Assembly (NCBI GenBank): GCA_003160755.1
Contig: QEXZ01000001.1
Location: 1 to 43,019 of the forward strand
Direction: 5' to 3'
Origin: Methanomicrobiales archaeon
Lineage (GTDB): Archaea > Halobacteriota > Syntropharchaeia > Alkanophagales > Methanospirareceae
DNA: 43,019 nucleotides
Both the position numbers and the translations under genes were made by a program. Under the pieces are notes generated by a model. It was not told the DNA's origin and made no database searches. It saw nothing but the letters and a program-made list of their open reading frames with translations. Of the stretch, positions 7,436 to 15,751 are shown piece after piece; the stretch's first letter is position 1; every line of letters starts with the position of its first letter.

Positions 7436-8362
7436 ATGGAGAAAGAGCGCAGGGAACAGGTGGAGCGGATAGAGAGGTTAAAACGAGAGAAGAATGCGAT
7501 TATCCTCGCTCATAATTACCAGCGTGCGGAGATTCAGGATATAGCGGAATTCGTTGGCGACTCCTTAGAGCTTGCGAGAAAAGCGATGGATACGACTGCT
7601 GACCTCATAATCTTCTGCGGCGTTGATTTCATGGCGGAAACCGCAGCGATACTGAACCCCGATAAAAAAGTTGTCATTCCCGATAAGGGCGCGATATGCC
7701 CGATGGCACAGCAATTATCCGCTGAGGATTTGCTTGCGGCGAAGCGAAAAAATCCCGATGCGGAGGTTGTCCTCTACGTGAACACGCTTGCGGAATGTAA
7801 GGCGCTTGCAGACTGCGTTTGTACTTCTGCGAATGCACAGGAAATAGTCAAGGCGATGGATTCTTCCACCGTATTATTTGGGCCTGACCGCAATTTAGCG
7901 TATCACGCACAGAAGACAACCTCTAAAACCATTATTCCCGTTCCTGAACACGGGCTCTGCCCTTCGCACCACCAGATAGTAATGACGGATTTGCTAAAAG
8001 CGAAGAAGGCGCATCCGAGAGCAAAAATTATTGTTCATCCAGAATGCATCCCCGAAGTTCAAGACCACGCTGATTATATCGCTTCAACGAGCGGCATGGT
8101 AAAGATTTGCAATGAAGAGGGAGCGGGTGATAAATTTCTGATTGGCACGGAGGTCGGGCTGCTGCACCGGCTCAAAAAGGAAGCGCCGGAAAAGAAATTC
8201 TATCCCATCTCTACTACCGCCGTCTGTCCTCAGATGAAAATGCACACGTTAGAGAATGTAGAAGTCGCATTGAAGGAAGAGAAGCCAGAAGTTGTTGTTC
8301 CGGATGAAATCATGGACAAAGCGAGGAAAGCAATAGAAAGGATGCTCGAAATCTCACATTAA
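7436..8362 (+). CDS. nadA: Quinolinate synthase NadA
   Basis: [4Fe-4S] enzyme that condenses iminoaspartate with dihydroxyacetone phosphate to quinolinate in de novo NAD synthesis. From the ATG at 7436 it is 308 aa, the usual size; an upstream GTG at 7394 would add a hydrophobic 14-aa stretch not seen in the family. It has the ILAHNYQ motif, FCGVDFMAETA, and the three cluster cysteine motifs CVCTSANA, HPEC and AVCPQMK, as well as the GDSLELA segment. No nadB/aspartate dehydrogenase or nadC is adjacent, but nadE lies 0.9 kb downstream beyond sppA, so NAD genes are loosely grouped. It is preceded by A- and B-type repeats. Confidence 0.96.
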   Translation: MEKERREQVERIERLKREKNAIILAHNYQRAEIQDIAEFVGDSLELARKAMDTTADLIIFCGVDFMAETAAILNPDKKVVIPDKGAICPMAQQLSAEDLLAAKRKNPDAEVVLYVNTLAECKALADCVCTSANAQEIVKAMDSSTVLFGPDRNLAYHAQKTTSKTIIPVPEHGLCPSHHQIVMTDLLKAKKAHPRAKIIVHPECIPEVQDHADYIASTSGMVKICNEEGAGDKFLIGTEVGLLHRLKKEAPEKKFYPISTTAVCPQMKMHTLENVEVALKEEKPEVVVPDEIMDKARKAIERMLEISH

Positions 8363-8391
8363 CGTATAACTTCCTTCTCCAAGATTTGAGT

Positions 8392-9138
8392 TTACCTCAT
8401 CATATCTTCCATCAATCTTCTCAAAAATCCTTTCCTCCTCCTCTCGCTGTAATCTATTATCTTCTCCTTTTTTATCCCGCTTCGCTCTTTCGCTATCCTT
8501 ATCGCTAAGTCCCGCCCGCCGAGATGGTCGATCAATCCCACTTCTTTTGCTTCTCGGCCCAGATACACCTTACCCGTGGATAAATCCTTCACCTTTGCAT
8601 CATTCATGTCCAAACTCCGGTTCTTCACTATGGCGTTCAAAAAGCTATCCTGAATCTCATCCAATTCCTTCTTTATCAACTCGCGTTCTTCTTCCGTCGG
8701 CTTCTCATACGGCAGTCCCAAGCCCTTATAGATACCCGTTTTTAGCGTCTCCACGTCTATGCCAAATTTCTTCATTAACTCTCCGATGTCGGGTCTTATG
8801 CTCATAACGCCTATGCTCCCCACTGTGCTCAGCTCATCCGCGACAATTTCGTCGCATGCACTCGCAACCCAGTAAGCGCCCGAAGCCGCATGTTCCCGTA
8901 CCCACGCTATTGCGGGCTTATCCATATTTTCTATGCATGTTGCTATCTCCTTTGATGCAAAAGGCGTCCCCCCGGGAGAATTTATCTCAAATATCACTGC
9001 TTTTATCTTCCTCTTCTTCTCCGCTTCCTCTATGTCTCTTATTACTTCCGTAGATGCGGACATGAGCCCGAAAGCTGACTCTTCTGACGTAATCATCCCC
9101 TTTATCGGAATTATCGCAATTGCTCCTTTTTCTTTCAT
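8392..9138 (-). CDS. sppA: SppA-like serine protease (S49 family), no membrane anchor
   Basis: Signal peptide peptidase A family protein of 248 aa. SppA members degrade leftover signal peptides using a Ser-Lys dyad. Here the nucleophile is Ser86 in AASGAYW, and Lys138 in GIYKGLG fits the catalytic lysine (52-residue spacing, as in Bacillus SppA). The FEINSPGG motif near residue 50 and TVGSIGVMS near residue 105 are family signatures. Unlike most SppA proteins there is no N-terminal transmembrane segment or signal peptide, and the in-frame sequence upstream offers none, so it appears cytosolic. It lies on the opposite strand between nadA and nadE with no obvious functional link. Confidence 0.9.
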   Translation of the reverse strand: MKEKGAIAIIPIKGMITSEESAFGLMSASTEVIRDIEEAEKKRKIKAVIFEINSPGGTPFASKEIATCIENMDKPAIAWVREHAASGAYWVASACDEIVADELSTVGSIGVMSIRPDIGELMKKFGIDVETLKTGIYKGLGLPYEKPTEEERELIKKELDEIQDSFLNAIVKNRSLDMNDAKVKDLSTGKVYLGREAKEVGLIDHLGGRDLAIRIAKERSGIKKEKIIDYSERRRKGFLRRLMEDMMR

Positions 9139-9235
9139 TTTCCGCTTCTCATGAACTTGTCCTGAATTATCCTTTTATATCAGGTTATCTTTTTCAGGAT
9201 ATAAATTTAGTAAATTAAATGAGGAAAAAACACAG

Positions 9236-9994
9236 ATGCGTTCACTTAAATTAACAGATCGAATAACCGACTGGATACGAGAAAAAGTAAAAGGAGCAGA
9301 TGCAGAAGGAGTAGTAGTGGGAATGAGCGGCGGACTCGACTCGTCGGTAACTGTGGTATTATGCAAAAAAGCATTCCCTGATACCACACTTGGTTTGATA
9401 TTGCCCTGCTTCTCCTTGAAAGAAGACGTAGAGCATGCGAGGGTGGTTGCGAAAGCGTTTGAAATAGAGACGAAGGAGATAGACCTCTCGAACATTTTCA
9501 AATCCTTTTTGAACACATTAGAAGCGCGAGGATACGGTATCGAAGACAAGAAAAGCGAAATGAATATTCCTGTGGCTAACCTTAAACCACGTCTCAGGAT
9601 GATTTGCCTCTATTACTTCGCTAATAAACTCAATTATTTAGTTGTGGGTACAGGGAACAAGAGCGAACTTTCGGTTGGCTATTTTACCAAATACGGTGAT
9701 GGCGCTGCGGACATACTACCGCTTGGCGACTTGCTGAAAACAGAAGAGAGGAAATTGGCAGAGGAGCTTGATATTTCAGAGGCAATAATAGATAAAGTGC
9801 CGAGTGCCGGCCTCTGGGAGGGGCAAACAGACGAATCCGAGCTTGGAATGAGTTATGATGCGCTGGATAAAACCCTCTTAGCGATAGAAAGTGGCGATTT
9901 TAGTGGTTGCGACCCAGAATCAGTAAAAAATGTAAAACGAATGATAGAAGCTTCGAGGCATAAAAGAGAAAATATAGCGGTGTTCAAAAAATAA
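9236..9994 (+). CDS. nadE: NH3-dependent NAD+ synthetase
   Basis: Amidates deamido-NAD to NAD using ammonia and ATP, the last step of NAD synthesis. The 252-aa protein carries the ATP-pyrophosphatase P-loop SGGLDSS at residues 31-37 and the family blocks NLKPRLRM, VVGTGNKSELSVGYFTKYGDG and PSAGLWEGQTDESELG. It lacks the N-terminal glutaminase domain, so it uses free ammonia. It is convergent with nmd3, with a short family C repeat in between. Confidence 0.96.
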   Translation: MRSLKLTDRITDWIREKVKGADAEGVVVGMSGGLDSSVTVVLCKKAFPDTTLGLILPCFSLKEDVEHARVVAKAFEIETKEIDLSNIFKSFLNTLEARGYGIEDKKSEMNIPVANLKPRLRMICLYYFANKLNYLVVGTGNKSELSVGYFTKYGDGAADILPLGDLLKTEERKLAEELDISEAIIDKVPSAGLWEGQTDESELGMSYDALDKTLLAIESGDFSGCDPESVKNVKRMIEASRHKRENIAVFKK

Positions 9995-10007
9995 ATTCAT
10001 CTATTTT

Positions 10008-10062
10008 TTTTTCCTTTTAGCACCGGTAATTTTCTTTTTTACAAAAAGAAAAAGTGTCGTCG
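10008..10062. repeat. Interspersed repeat family C, copy C3 (short)
   Basis: CCTTTTAGCACCGGTAATTT followed by CTTTTTTACAAAAAGAAAAAG, related to the outer part of C1/C2. It lies between convergent nadE and nmd3 and overlaps the 3' end of nmd3: the last residues of NMD3 (HFFFL) and its stop codon are read from the CACTTTTTCTTTTTGTAA side of this element. Confidence 0.6.
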
Positions 10063-10956
10063 GGCTTTATTCGTTTCTTTTTTCTTCAAGAACGTCCTTT
10101 CCCCAGTAGCCACATCCACGCACTCTATTCCTTTTTCTTTCCGCACTTTCACAACCGAAAACACTTTATCTCCTATTTCCACTTTCTCTCCTTTCTTGAA
10201 CGCAGGAAGCCTGACAGAAAACGACACCCTATAAACATTTCTGCCGTCTTTCCTCCCATATAATTTCCGACTCTCAGAAAAACCGCCACCTAATTTCTTC
10301 ACTATCTGCCTCGAAACCCTACGACCGCATTCCATGCTGCTGACGTATATGTCCAGCCCCTCCTTCAACTTCGTTTCTTTAGGAATAAAATCCGCATCAC
10401 CTAACCCAGAATACGCAATCTCCTCTGCCATAGTGAGTTCTTCATCTGCGGGAATTCTATCGTCTGCTCTTATTTGTACTATACCCGCGTAATATCCACC
10501 CGTTATCCTACCACACCTTTCACAAGTTCCCCTTTTTAAACTAACTTCTATTTCTCCCCTCTCTTCTATTTCTACTCCTTTTATCCCTGCTTTTACCCTC
10601 AAAGACACAATCACTTGGTTCTCGGCATCTTTTAGCTCGTTTCCCACCAATCCTTCCACACGGACTTTACATTCTTGCTCATGCCCATACCGCTCTCGTA
10701 TTTCTTTTCTTATCGCATCCGTAACCACTTCCTCTATGCTCGTCCGCTCTTTTCCTGCCCCTTTGCCCTTGAAATAACCGCCACAAATCTCACACACATT
10801 TACACGTATCGGTATCGCTAATTTTTCAGCATCAATTAACTTTATCCCTTTCGTAAAGCACGCTCTACATAAAGAATCAAAAAGTTCATCTGTTTTTTTT
10901 CCGCATTTCGGGCAAAATTTGTTCCACCTCTCTTTATCGCCCCTGCTCTCTTTCAT
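10039..10956 (-). CDS. nmd3: NMD3-related ribosome protein
   Basis: Archaeal homologue of NMD3, which in eukaryotes is the adaptor for 60S subunit export and binds the large subunit during late assembly; in archaea a 50S maturation role is inferred. The 305-aa protein has an N-terminal zinc site CPKCGKK...CRAC (Cys15, 18, 30, 33), a second CEICGG near residue 56, and a third CERCGRITGGYY near residue 145, followed by the NMD3 core with the DIYVSSMECGRRV segment. The last five residues (HFFFL) come from a repeat C element, so the original C-terminus has probably been altered slightly. Convergent with nadE. Confidence 0.92.
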   Translation of the reverse strand: MKESRGDKERWNKFCPKCGKKTDELFDSLCRACFTKGIKLIDAEKLAIPIRVNVCEICGGYFKGKGAGKERTSIEEVVTDAIRKEIRERYGHEQECKVRVEGLVGNELKDAENQVIVSLRVKAGIKGVEIEERGEIEVSLKRGTCERCGRITGGYYAGIVQIRADDRIPADEELTMAEEIAYSGLGDADFIPKETKLKEGLDIYVSSMECGRRVSRQIVKKLGGGFSESRKLYGRKDGRNVYRVSFSVRLPAFKKGEKVEIGDKVFSVVKVRKEKGIECVDVATGERTFLKKKETNKARRHFFFL

Positions 10957-11024
10957 ATCGCTTTGTTATCCTACGACCATCCTCGATTGATATTTCATGG
11001 GATGTGAATTTTCCCAGCTAAAAG

Positions 11025-11034
11025 TTTTTATATA
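11025..11034 (+). promoter_or_regulatory. TATA box for rbkR-ribB
   Basis: TTTTTATATA with an upstream purine-rich BRE-like CTAAAAG. It predicts transcription start around 11055-11060, inside the palindrome at 11053-11074 and only about 16-20 nt before the ATG. Confidence 0.55.
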
Positions 11035-11052
11035 CTACTTCTTATTTATGAG

Positions 11053-11074
11053 TTATATCTTAAAATTGATATAA
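11053..11074 (+). promoter_or_regulatory. Palindromic candidate RbkR operator
   Basis: Perfect 7-bp inverted arms TTATATC (11053-11059) and GATATAA (11068-11074) around an 8-bp A/T spacer, ending one base before the rbkR start codon and overlapping the predicted transcription start. RbkR is a known DNA-binding riboflavin kinase that regulates riboflavin genes, so an operator here would be autoregulatory. The position fits repression. The motif itself has not been compared with known RbkR sites. Confidence 0.5.
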
Positions 11075-11075
11075 G

Positions 11076-11774
11076 ATGAAAACCGAGACGAAGATGAACG
11101 GGGATATAATGCTTTCGCTAAGAAAACTCGCTTTGTTAGGCGCCGTAGAACAACCTGTTAAGGTTTCTTCGGGGCATTTCGCTGGAGCGATTGGCTTAAG
11201 CGTACAAACCGCCGCAAGGCGACTTCAAGAACTCGAAAAAAAGGGTCTTGTGCATAGAAGAATAATAGCGGATGGGCAGTGGGTAATATTGACAAAAAGA
11301 GGAATAGAGCAATTAAAGTGCGAATGTTATGAGTATCAGGAACTATTCTTTTCCGCGCCGAAAATTAAAGTTGAGATAGGAGGGCGCTTGATTAGAGGTT
11401 TGGGTGAGGGGGCATATTATACAACACTGGATGGGTACAAAGAGCAATTTGAAGCTAAACTGGGCTTTACTCCTTTTCCCGGCACCCTAAATCTCAGCCT
11501 TGACTTGCTATGTATGGTAACAAGGAAGAAGCTGGAGGGTCGAGGTGGGATAGAAATAGAAGGTTTTGAATTAGAAAACAGGACCTTTGGCGGTGCTAAG
11601 TCTTTCCTCTGTAAGATACTGGATGACCGGGCGGAAGGGATTAAAAGTGCAGTCATCCTTCCTAACCGAACACATTATCCTGAAGACATTCTGGAGCTAA
11701 TTTCGCCTATTTTCCTGCGTGGCGAACTTGATCTGAGAGATGGAGACATGGTAAGAATAAGCGTGGTAATATGA
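11076..11774 (+). CDS. rbkR: CTP-dependent riboflavin kinase/transcriptional regulator RbkR
   Basis: 232-aa fusion of an N-terminal winged helix-turn-helix (residues about 10-85, with SVQTAARRLQELEKKGLVHR as the recognition region) and a C-terminal DUF120 riboflavin kinase (about 95-232). The kinase converts riboflavin to FMN using CTP and shows the GLGEGAYY and FPGTLNL signatures. Proteins with this architecture (RbkR) both make FMN and control riboflavin genes. It overlaps ribB by 4 bp (ATGA), so the two are translationally coupled. A strong TATA box and a palindrome precede it. Confidence 0.93.
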   Translation: MKTETKMNGDIMLSLRKLALLGAVEQPVKVSSGHFAGAIGLSVQTAARRLQELEKKGLVHRRIIADGQWVILTKRGIEQLKCECYEYQELFFSAPKIKVEIGGRLIRGLGEGAYYTTLDGYKEQFEAKLGFTPFPGTLNLSLDLLCMVTRKKLEGRGGIEIEGFELENRTFGGAKSFLCKILDDRAEGIKSAVILPNRTHYPEDILELISPIFLRGELDLRDGDMVRISVVI

Positions 11775-12499
11775 ATATGAGCAATAAGGACATCCCGGAA
11801 TCGGTAAAAAGGGGCATAGAATACGTGAAGAAAGGAAAGCTCGTATTGATATATGATGCCGAGGACCGGGAAGGCGAGACCGATTTTGTAGTGCACGCTT
11901 CTTCTATCACGTCACAAAAGGTCGCGTATTTTAGAAAAGAGGCAGGTGGACTTATATGTGTTGCTATTCATCCTGTCGCAGCAGAGCGACTTGGTCTTCC
12001 ACTCATGAGCGACATTTTAAGAAACGTGAACTCCAACTTCTCGCCTCTAAGAAGAATAGTGGAAGAAAAGGGCGACCTTTTGTACGATAACCGTTCCTCT
12101 TTCTCCCTGTGGGTGAATCATCGTGACACGTTCACAGGTATAACGGATAGGGACAGGGCGTTGACAATAAAAAAGATGGGAGAAGCCGTGGACAAAGTAT
12201 TAAACGGAAATGACCGCTCTTACGATTTCTACTCGGAGTTTCGAACCCCAGGGCACGTTTCAATACTAAAAGCTGCGGACAGTTTAATGGAGGAAAGAAG
12301 AGGACAGACCGAGCTTTCTGTGGCATTGGCGTTGCTTGCGGGCATATCCCCTGCAATGGTAATATGCGAGATGCTGGACAGTGAATCAGGAGGTGCTCTT
12401 TCCAAAGCAGACGCAATCGCTTTTGCATCGAAGCGAGATGTGATTTTTATGGAAGGAAAGGAGATAATACAGGGATATCAATCAATTACCTCACCGTGA
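11771..12499 (+). CDS. ribB: 3,4-dihydroxy-2-butanone 4-phosphate synthase
   Basis: Makes 3,4-dihydroxy-2-butanone 4-phosphate from ribulose 5-phosphate for riboflavin synthesis. The 242-aa protein has the acidic active-site loop DAEDREGETDFV near residues 30-40, the TGITDRDRALTI block and the RTPGHVSIL block. It is a stand-alone enzyme without the GTP cyclohydrolase II domain, as expected in archaea. It is coupled by a 4-bp overlap to rbkR, so FMN formation, its regulator and one riboflavin precursor are co-produced. A second Met two codons in (11777) is an alternative start. The remaining riboflavin genes are not in the window. Confidence 0.95.
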   Translation: MNMSNKDIPESVKRGIEYVKKGKLVLIYDAEDREGETDFVVHASSITSQKVAYFRKEAGGLICVAIHPVAAERLGLPLMSDILRNVNSNFSPLRRIVEEKGDLLYDNRSSFSLWVNHRDTFTGITDRDRALTIKKMGEAVDKVLNGNDRSYDFYSEFRTPGHVSILKAADSLMEERRGQTELSVALALLAGISPAMVICEMLDSESGGALSKADAIAFASKRDVIFMEGKEIIQGYQSITSP

Positions 12500-12682
12500 T
12501 AGTTCAACGCTACTGCTTCTTTTCGCTTCTCCTCCCTCTTTGTAATACCCATTCTCAAAAAATAATACAAATCGTGTCAGCGATAACGCTTTTTACTATT
12601 GCTTTGTGCCCGCCTACCCTCACCATCCTTTTTGGAGGGGCACGTTTCCGCTAACTGAGCGGAAAACACTTCTTTTGCTTGT

Positions 12683-12901
12683 CTACAAGAAAGAGCGATT
12701 GTCTCTTGCAGCTAGCGACGCAAGTTCGGTACCAAGAACGAAAACAGCCTGTTTATGCTCCTCTTTACTCCGATGCACCTGAAACGGGGAGATAGCCAGG
12801 TCGTTGTACTTCGTGAAATCACAGCCCACTCCATTCTCCTCACAGTGCTTCTTCAACTGAGCCAATAACAAATGCAAATGTACCAGCTCTTCCTTCTTCA
12901 T
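12683..12901 (-). CDS. UPF0058 family protein
   Basis: 72-aa archaeal protein of the uncharacterised UPF0058 family. Visible family features are the start MKKEELVHLHLLLAQLKKH and the later block ISPFQVHRSKEEHKQAVFVLG. It is histidine-rich and mostly helical, and no function is established. A TATATATAT box at 12924-12932 lies 23-31 nt upstream, so the mRNA is probably leaderless. The 183 bp between ribB and this gene show only a weak hairpin region near 12630-12660 and no gene. Confidence 0.85.
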   Translation of the reverse strand: MKKEELVHLHLLLAQLKKHCEENGVGCDFTKYNDLAISPFQVHRSKEEHKQAVFVLGTELASLAARDNRSFL

Positions 12902-12923
12902 GTTTTATACATATTGTTTTTAC

Positions 12924-12932
12924 TATATATAT
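12924..12932. promoter_or_regulatory. Symmetric TATA box shared by UPF0058 gene and tRNA-Thr
   Basis: TATATATAT lies between the divergent UPF0058 gene and tRNA-Thr. Towards the minus strand it gives a leaderless start at about 12901; towards the plus strand it gives a start about 20 nt before the tRNA. Confidence 0.45.
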
Positions 12933-12977
12933 CTTTTGTTCTCACACACAAAAAAAATGTTTTCACGTGCCATGCAT

Positions 12978-13049
12978 GCCGCTGTGGCTTAGAGGTAGAG
13001 CAGCTGATTCGTAATCAGCAGGTCGTGGGTTCAAGCCCCACCGGCGGCT
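12978..13049 (+). tRNA. tRNA-Thr (CGT anticodon)
   Basis: Complete cloverleaf: acceptor GCCGCTG/CGGCGGC, anticodon stem GCTGA/TCAGC around loop TTCGTAA (anticodon CGT), T-stem GTGGG/CCCAC with loop TTCAAGC, and discriminator T. There is no intron and no encoded CCA. It lies just upstream of proS. Confidence 0.95.
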
Positions 13050-13085
13050 TTCTCTCAGCCTGACGTTGGAGATAGAAATAAGAAC

Positions 13086-14576
13086 ATGAACATGCGACAC
13101 AAAACCGAAACTAAAACGGTATTGCAAAAAGAGAATAACTTCAGTGAATGGTATAGCGAGATACTGAAGCGCGCTGAGATATTAGATGTCCGGTATCCCG
13201 TGAAAGGCGTATATGTGTGGTATCCATACGGCTATAAGCTGAGGAATCTCGTATACACGTTTTTACGCTCTCTGATGGATAAAGACCATGAAGAAACGCT
13301 GTTTCCTATGTTGATACCGAAAGAAGAGTTAATGAAAGAGCGCGAACACATAAAAGGGTTTGAAGAGGAGGTTTTCTGGGTTACAAAAGGCGGAAGCACC
13401 GAATTGGACATCCCTCTTGCACTTCGCCCAACTTCGGAGACTGCGATATACCCTGTCTTCAAGGTCTGGATCAGGTCGCATCGCGACTTGCCTATCCGAA
13501 TATATCAGATAGTGAACACGTTCAGATATGAAACAAGGCATACGAGACCCCTTATTCGACTGCGTGAGATAACCTCCTTTAAAGAGGCGCATACCGCACA
13601 CGCAAATCGTGCCGAGGCAGAGGAACAAATAAAAAAGGCGGTGGCGTTATACAAAAACTTCTTCGACGTGCTTGCTGTTCCTTATGTGACTACAAAAAGA
13701 CCGAGCTGGGACAAATTCCCGGGAGCAGAGTATTCTATTGCTTTTGATACACTTATGCCCGATGGAAGGACAATGCAGATTGCGACAATCCATTTGCTTG
13801 GCGAGACTTTTGCAAGAACGTTTGACATAAAATATGAGGATAAAGACGGCTCGTTGAAGTACGTGAATCAGACGTGCTACGGCATTTCGGAAAGGTGCGT
13901 TGCCGCGGTAATATCCGTTCATGGCGACGAGCATGGTTTGATGCTACCCCCTGCGGTCGCACCCATACAGGTGGTTATCGTGCCCATTGTGTATTCAAGC
14001 GAGGGAGAAAATAAAGAAACGAACGTGGAAAAAATTTGTTCTGACGTGTTCGCGAAACTAAAAGAAGCAGGAATAAGGGCTTTTTTCGATGATTCCGCTG
14101 AACGGCCCGGTGCGAAATATTACAGGTGGGAAATGAAAGGGGTGCCGTTGAGAATAGAGATAGGTCCACGGGATATACGGAACAATGGATGTGTATTTGT
14201 AAGAAGGGACGACTTCACAAAAATGCAAGTTCCAATTCGCGATGTCGTGCCCGAAGCGAAGCGGACATTAAATGAAATCCACGCCTGTATCGCCAAACGT
14301 GCAAAAGAAACTTTTTTCGCACACGTGTCCGAAGGCGAAGGGGAGATGGAAACGCTGAGCAGCACTGCATCCGGTATTGTTTCTATATTCTTGTGTGAAC
14401 GCGAAACGTGTGGCCAGGAAGTAGTGGAGCGTCTTGGTGCAGGTGTAACGGTGTTGGGAGAGCCGATAGAGGGGGATAAGGCGGAAGGAGGCGAAAAAGG
14501 CGTAAAGAGCGGCGATGGTAAGTGTATAATTTGCTCGCGGAAAGGAAGGCGAGTGTATATTGCAAGAGCATATTGA
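13086..14576 (+). CDS. proS: Prolyl-tRNA synthetase (archaeal/eukaryal type)
   Basis: Class II synthetase that charges tRNA-Pro. The 496-aa protein has the class II motif 2 region (RYETRHTRPLIRLREI), the LALRPTSETAIYP block, the GDEHGLMLPPAVAP block (motif 3 region), and the archaeal-type C-terminal zinc domain with cysteines in CERETC and CIIC, ending in the characteristic ARAY tyrosine. The bacterial editing insertion is absent. Start is ATG at 13086; a second ATG two codons later is possible. It follows tRNA-Thr closely and may share its promoter. Confidence 0.97.
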   Translation: MNMRHKTETKTVLQKENNFSEWYSEILKRAEILDVRYPVKGVYVWYPYGYKLRNLVYTFLRSLMDKDHEETLFPMLIPKEELMKEREHIKGFEEEVFWVTKGGSTELDIPLALRPTSETAIYPVFKVWIRSHRDLPIRIYQIVNTFRYETRHTRPLIRLREITSFKEAHTAHANRAEAEEQIKKAVALYKNFFDVLAVPYVTTKRPSWDKFPGAEYSIAFDTLMPDGRTMQIATIHLLGETFARTFDIKYEDKDGSLKYVNQTCYGISERCVAAVISVHGDEHGLMLPPAVAPIQVVIVPIVYSSEGENKETNVEKICSDVFAKLKEAGIRAFFDDSAERPGAKYYRWEMKGVPLRIEIGPRDIRNNGCVFVRRDDFTKMQVPIRDVVPEAKRTLNEIHACIAKRAKETFFAHVSEGEGEMETLSSTASGIVSIFLCERETCGQEVVERLGAGVTVLGEPIEGDKAEGGEKGVKSGDGKCIICSRKGRRVYIARAY

Positions 14577-14632
14577 TTGAAAAAAATCGAAAAGCTTAAA
14601 CAGGGGTAAATCTCTTTCCTTACAATAGTTTT

Positions 14633-15751
14633 ATGAGTGCGAAAAAAGTCAGAAAAAGGGTAGGGTATATCAAAGGTGTGATGAAGAATGTTCATAATGT
14701 CAACAAGAAGGAGTTTGAAGCTTTTTATGATGACCTCAACTCCGCGGATTGTATTATTCTCGTCGGGGAGGGAAGATCGCAGAGCGCATTGTACATAGGA
14801 ATGGGGCAAATGGACAAATGGGTACGAACAATGGTGGACGTAGATTTCCCGGGTAGAAACATAGTGGAAGCAGCGCCGGTATTGGAGAAGAAGTATGATA
14901 AGATCTCTCTGCTTGTCAATTCCGGAAGTGGTGAGACGGCAACGCCGAAAATAGTGGTTAAGCAACTCGCTGATTATATCGAGCGCGAGAAGACCGATAA
15001 ATTTACCATTGATGCGGTTGTCTCGAACACGAATTCCTCGATTGGGAGGATAAGAGAAAGAGATTATGGTACCGTGGTCGAACTGGGGGGGAGAGATAAA
15101 AAACCTACAAGGGCTAATGCGTTTCTTAAACATGGCATAATGAACGATGTTTATGAATTAGGTTCTTTGCTACTATTTCAGAAAACAAAGGAAGCCATAA
15201 ATGAGAAGAATGATTATATGAACGTGTTTGAGAAAATAGAGGAGGAATCAAAGATTATAGGACCAATGGTGCATAAATTCGTCAGGTCAGATAAATACGA
15301 GCAGATCATTGACAAGCTCGAGACGCGGTGCTGCGTAACAATGGGTGGATTGGGACCTGCGAGAAACGTGGCGAAGATGACCGCAATAAGGCTGCAGCAC
15401 GTTAAAAGAGCCATTGGCGATGAAGCTTATTTGTCCGGACCTTTTGCACCAAGACCGCGAGCCGGGGATATTTTGTTTTTACTCTCGTGGTCTGGAGAGA
15501 CAGAACCCCTTCATGGATGGTGCAGGGAGCAAAAGAAATATGGGGGCTATGTTTATTCCGTCGTTGGTAATGAATCCACCTTATCGCGGGAGTCTGAAAG
15601 TTTCATAATAGAATCTTCGCCTATGACCTTTTATGCGCGTGCGACTTTTGCTCTTAGCCCTCTTCCATTGCATCTGGTCGAAAGACTTCGAGAACGTGGG
15701 TTCAAATTGCCCGAATACATTATGGGCTGGTGGCACACGGTGATGCAATAG
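14633..15751 (+). CDS. Double SIS-domain protein
   Basis: 372-aa protein with two sugar-isomerase (SIS) domains. The first half has GEGRSQS at 45-51 and the phosphate-binding SGSGET at 96-101; the second has GGLGPARN at 228-235 and SWSGET at 275-280. SIS domains bind phosphosugars. The first half resembles 6-phospho-3-hexuloisomerase (PHI), which acts in the archaeal ribulose monophosphate pathway, while tandem SIS architecture is known from GlmS isomerase domains and phosphoglucose/phosphomannose isomerases. The exact substrate cannot be named. It lies 56 bp after proS on the same strand, and its last 32 bp overlap the convergent asd gene. Confidence 0.75.
   Translation: MSAKKVRKRVGYIKGVMKNVHNVNKKEFEAFYDDLNSADCIILVGEGRSQSALYIGMGQMDKWVRTMVDVDFPGRNIVEAAPVLEKKYDKISLLVNSGSGETATPKIVVKQLADYIEREKTDKFTIDAVVSNTNSSIGRIRERDYGTVVELGGRDKKPTRANAFLKHGIMNDVYELGSLLLFQKTKEAINEKNDYMNVFEKIEEESKIIGPMVHKFVRSDKYEQIIDKLETRCCVTMGGLGPARNVAKMTAIRLQHVKRAIGDEAYLSGPFAPRPRAGDILFLLSWSGETEPLHGWCREQKKYGGYVYSVVGNESTLSRESESFIIESSPMTFYARATFALSPLPLHLVERLRERGFKLPEYIMGWWHTVMQ

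Noticed and set aside
14120..15133. A 337-aa minus-strand ORF across the end of proS and start of the SIS gene
   Set aside because: It is fully antisense to two well-recognised genes, has no family resemblance and has a biased Ser/Phe/Leu composition typical of shadow frames.
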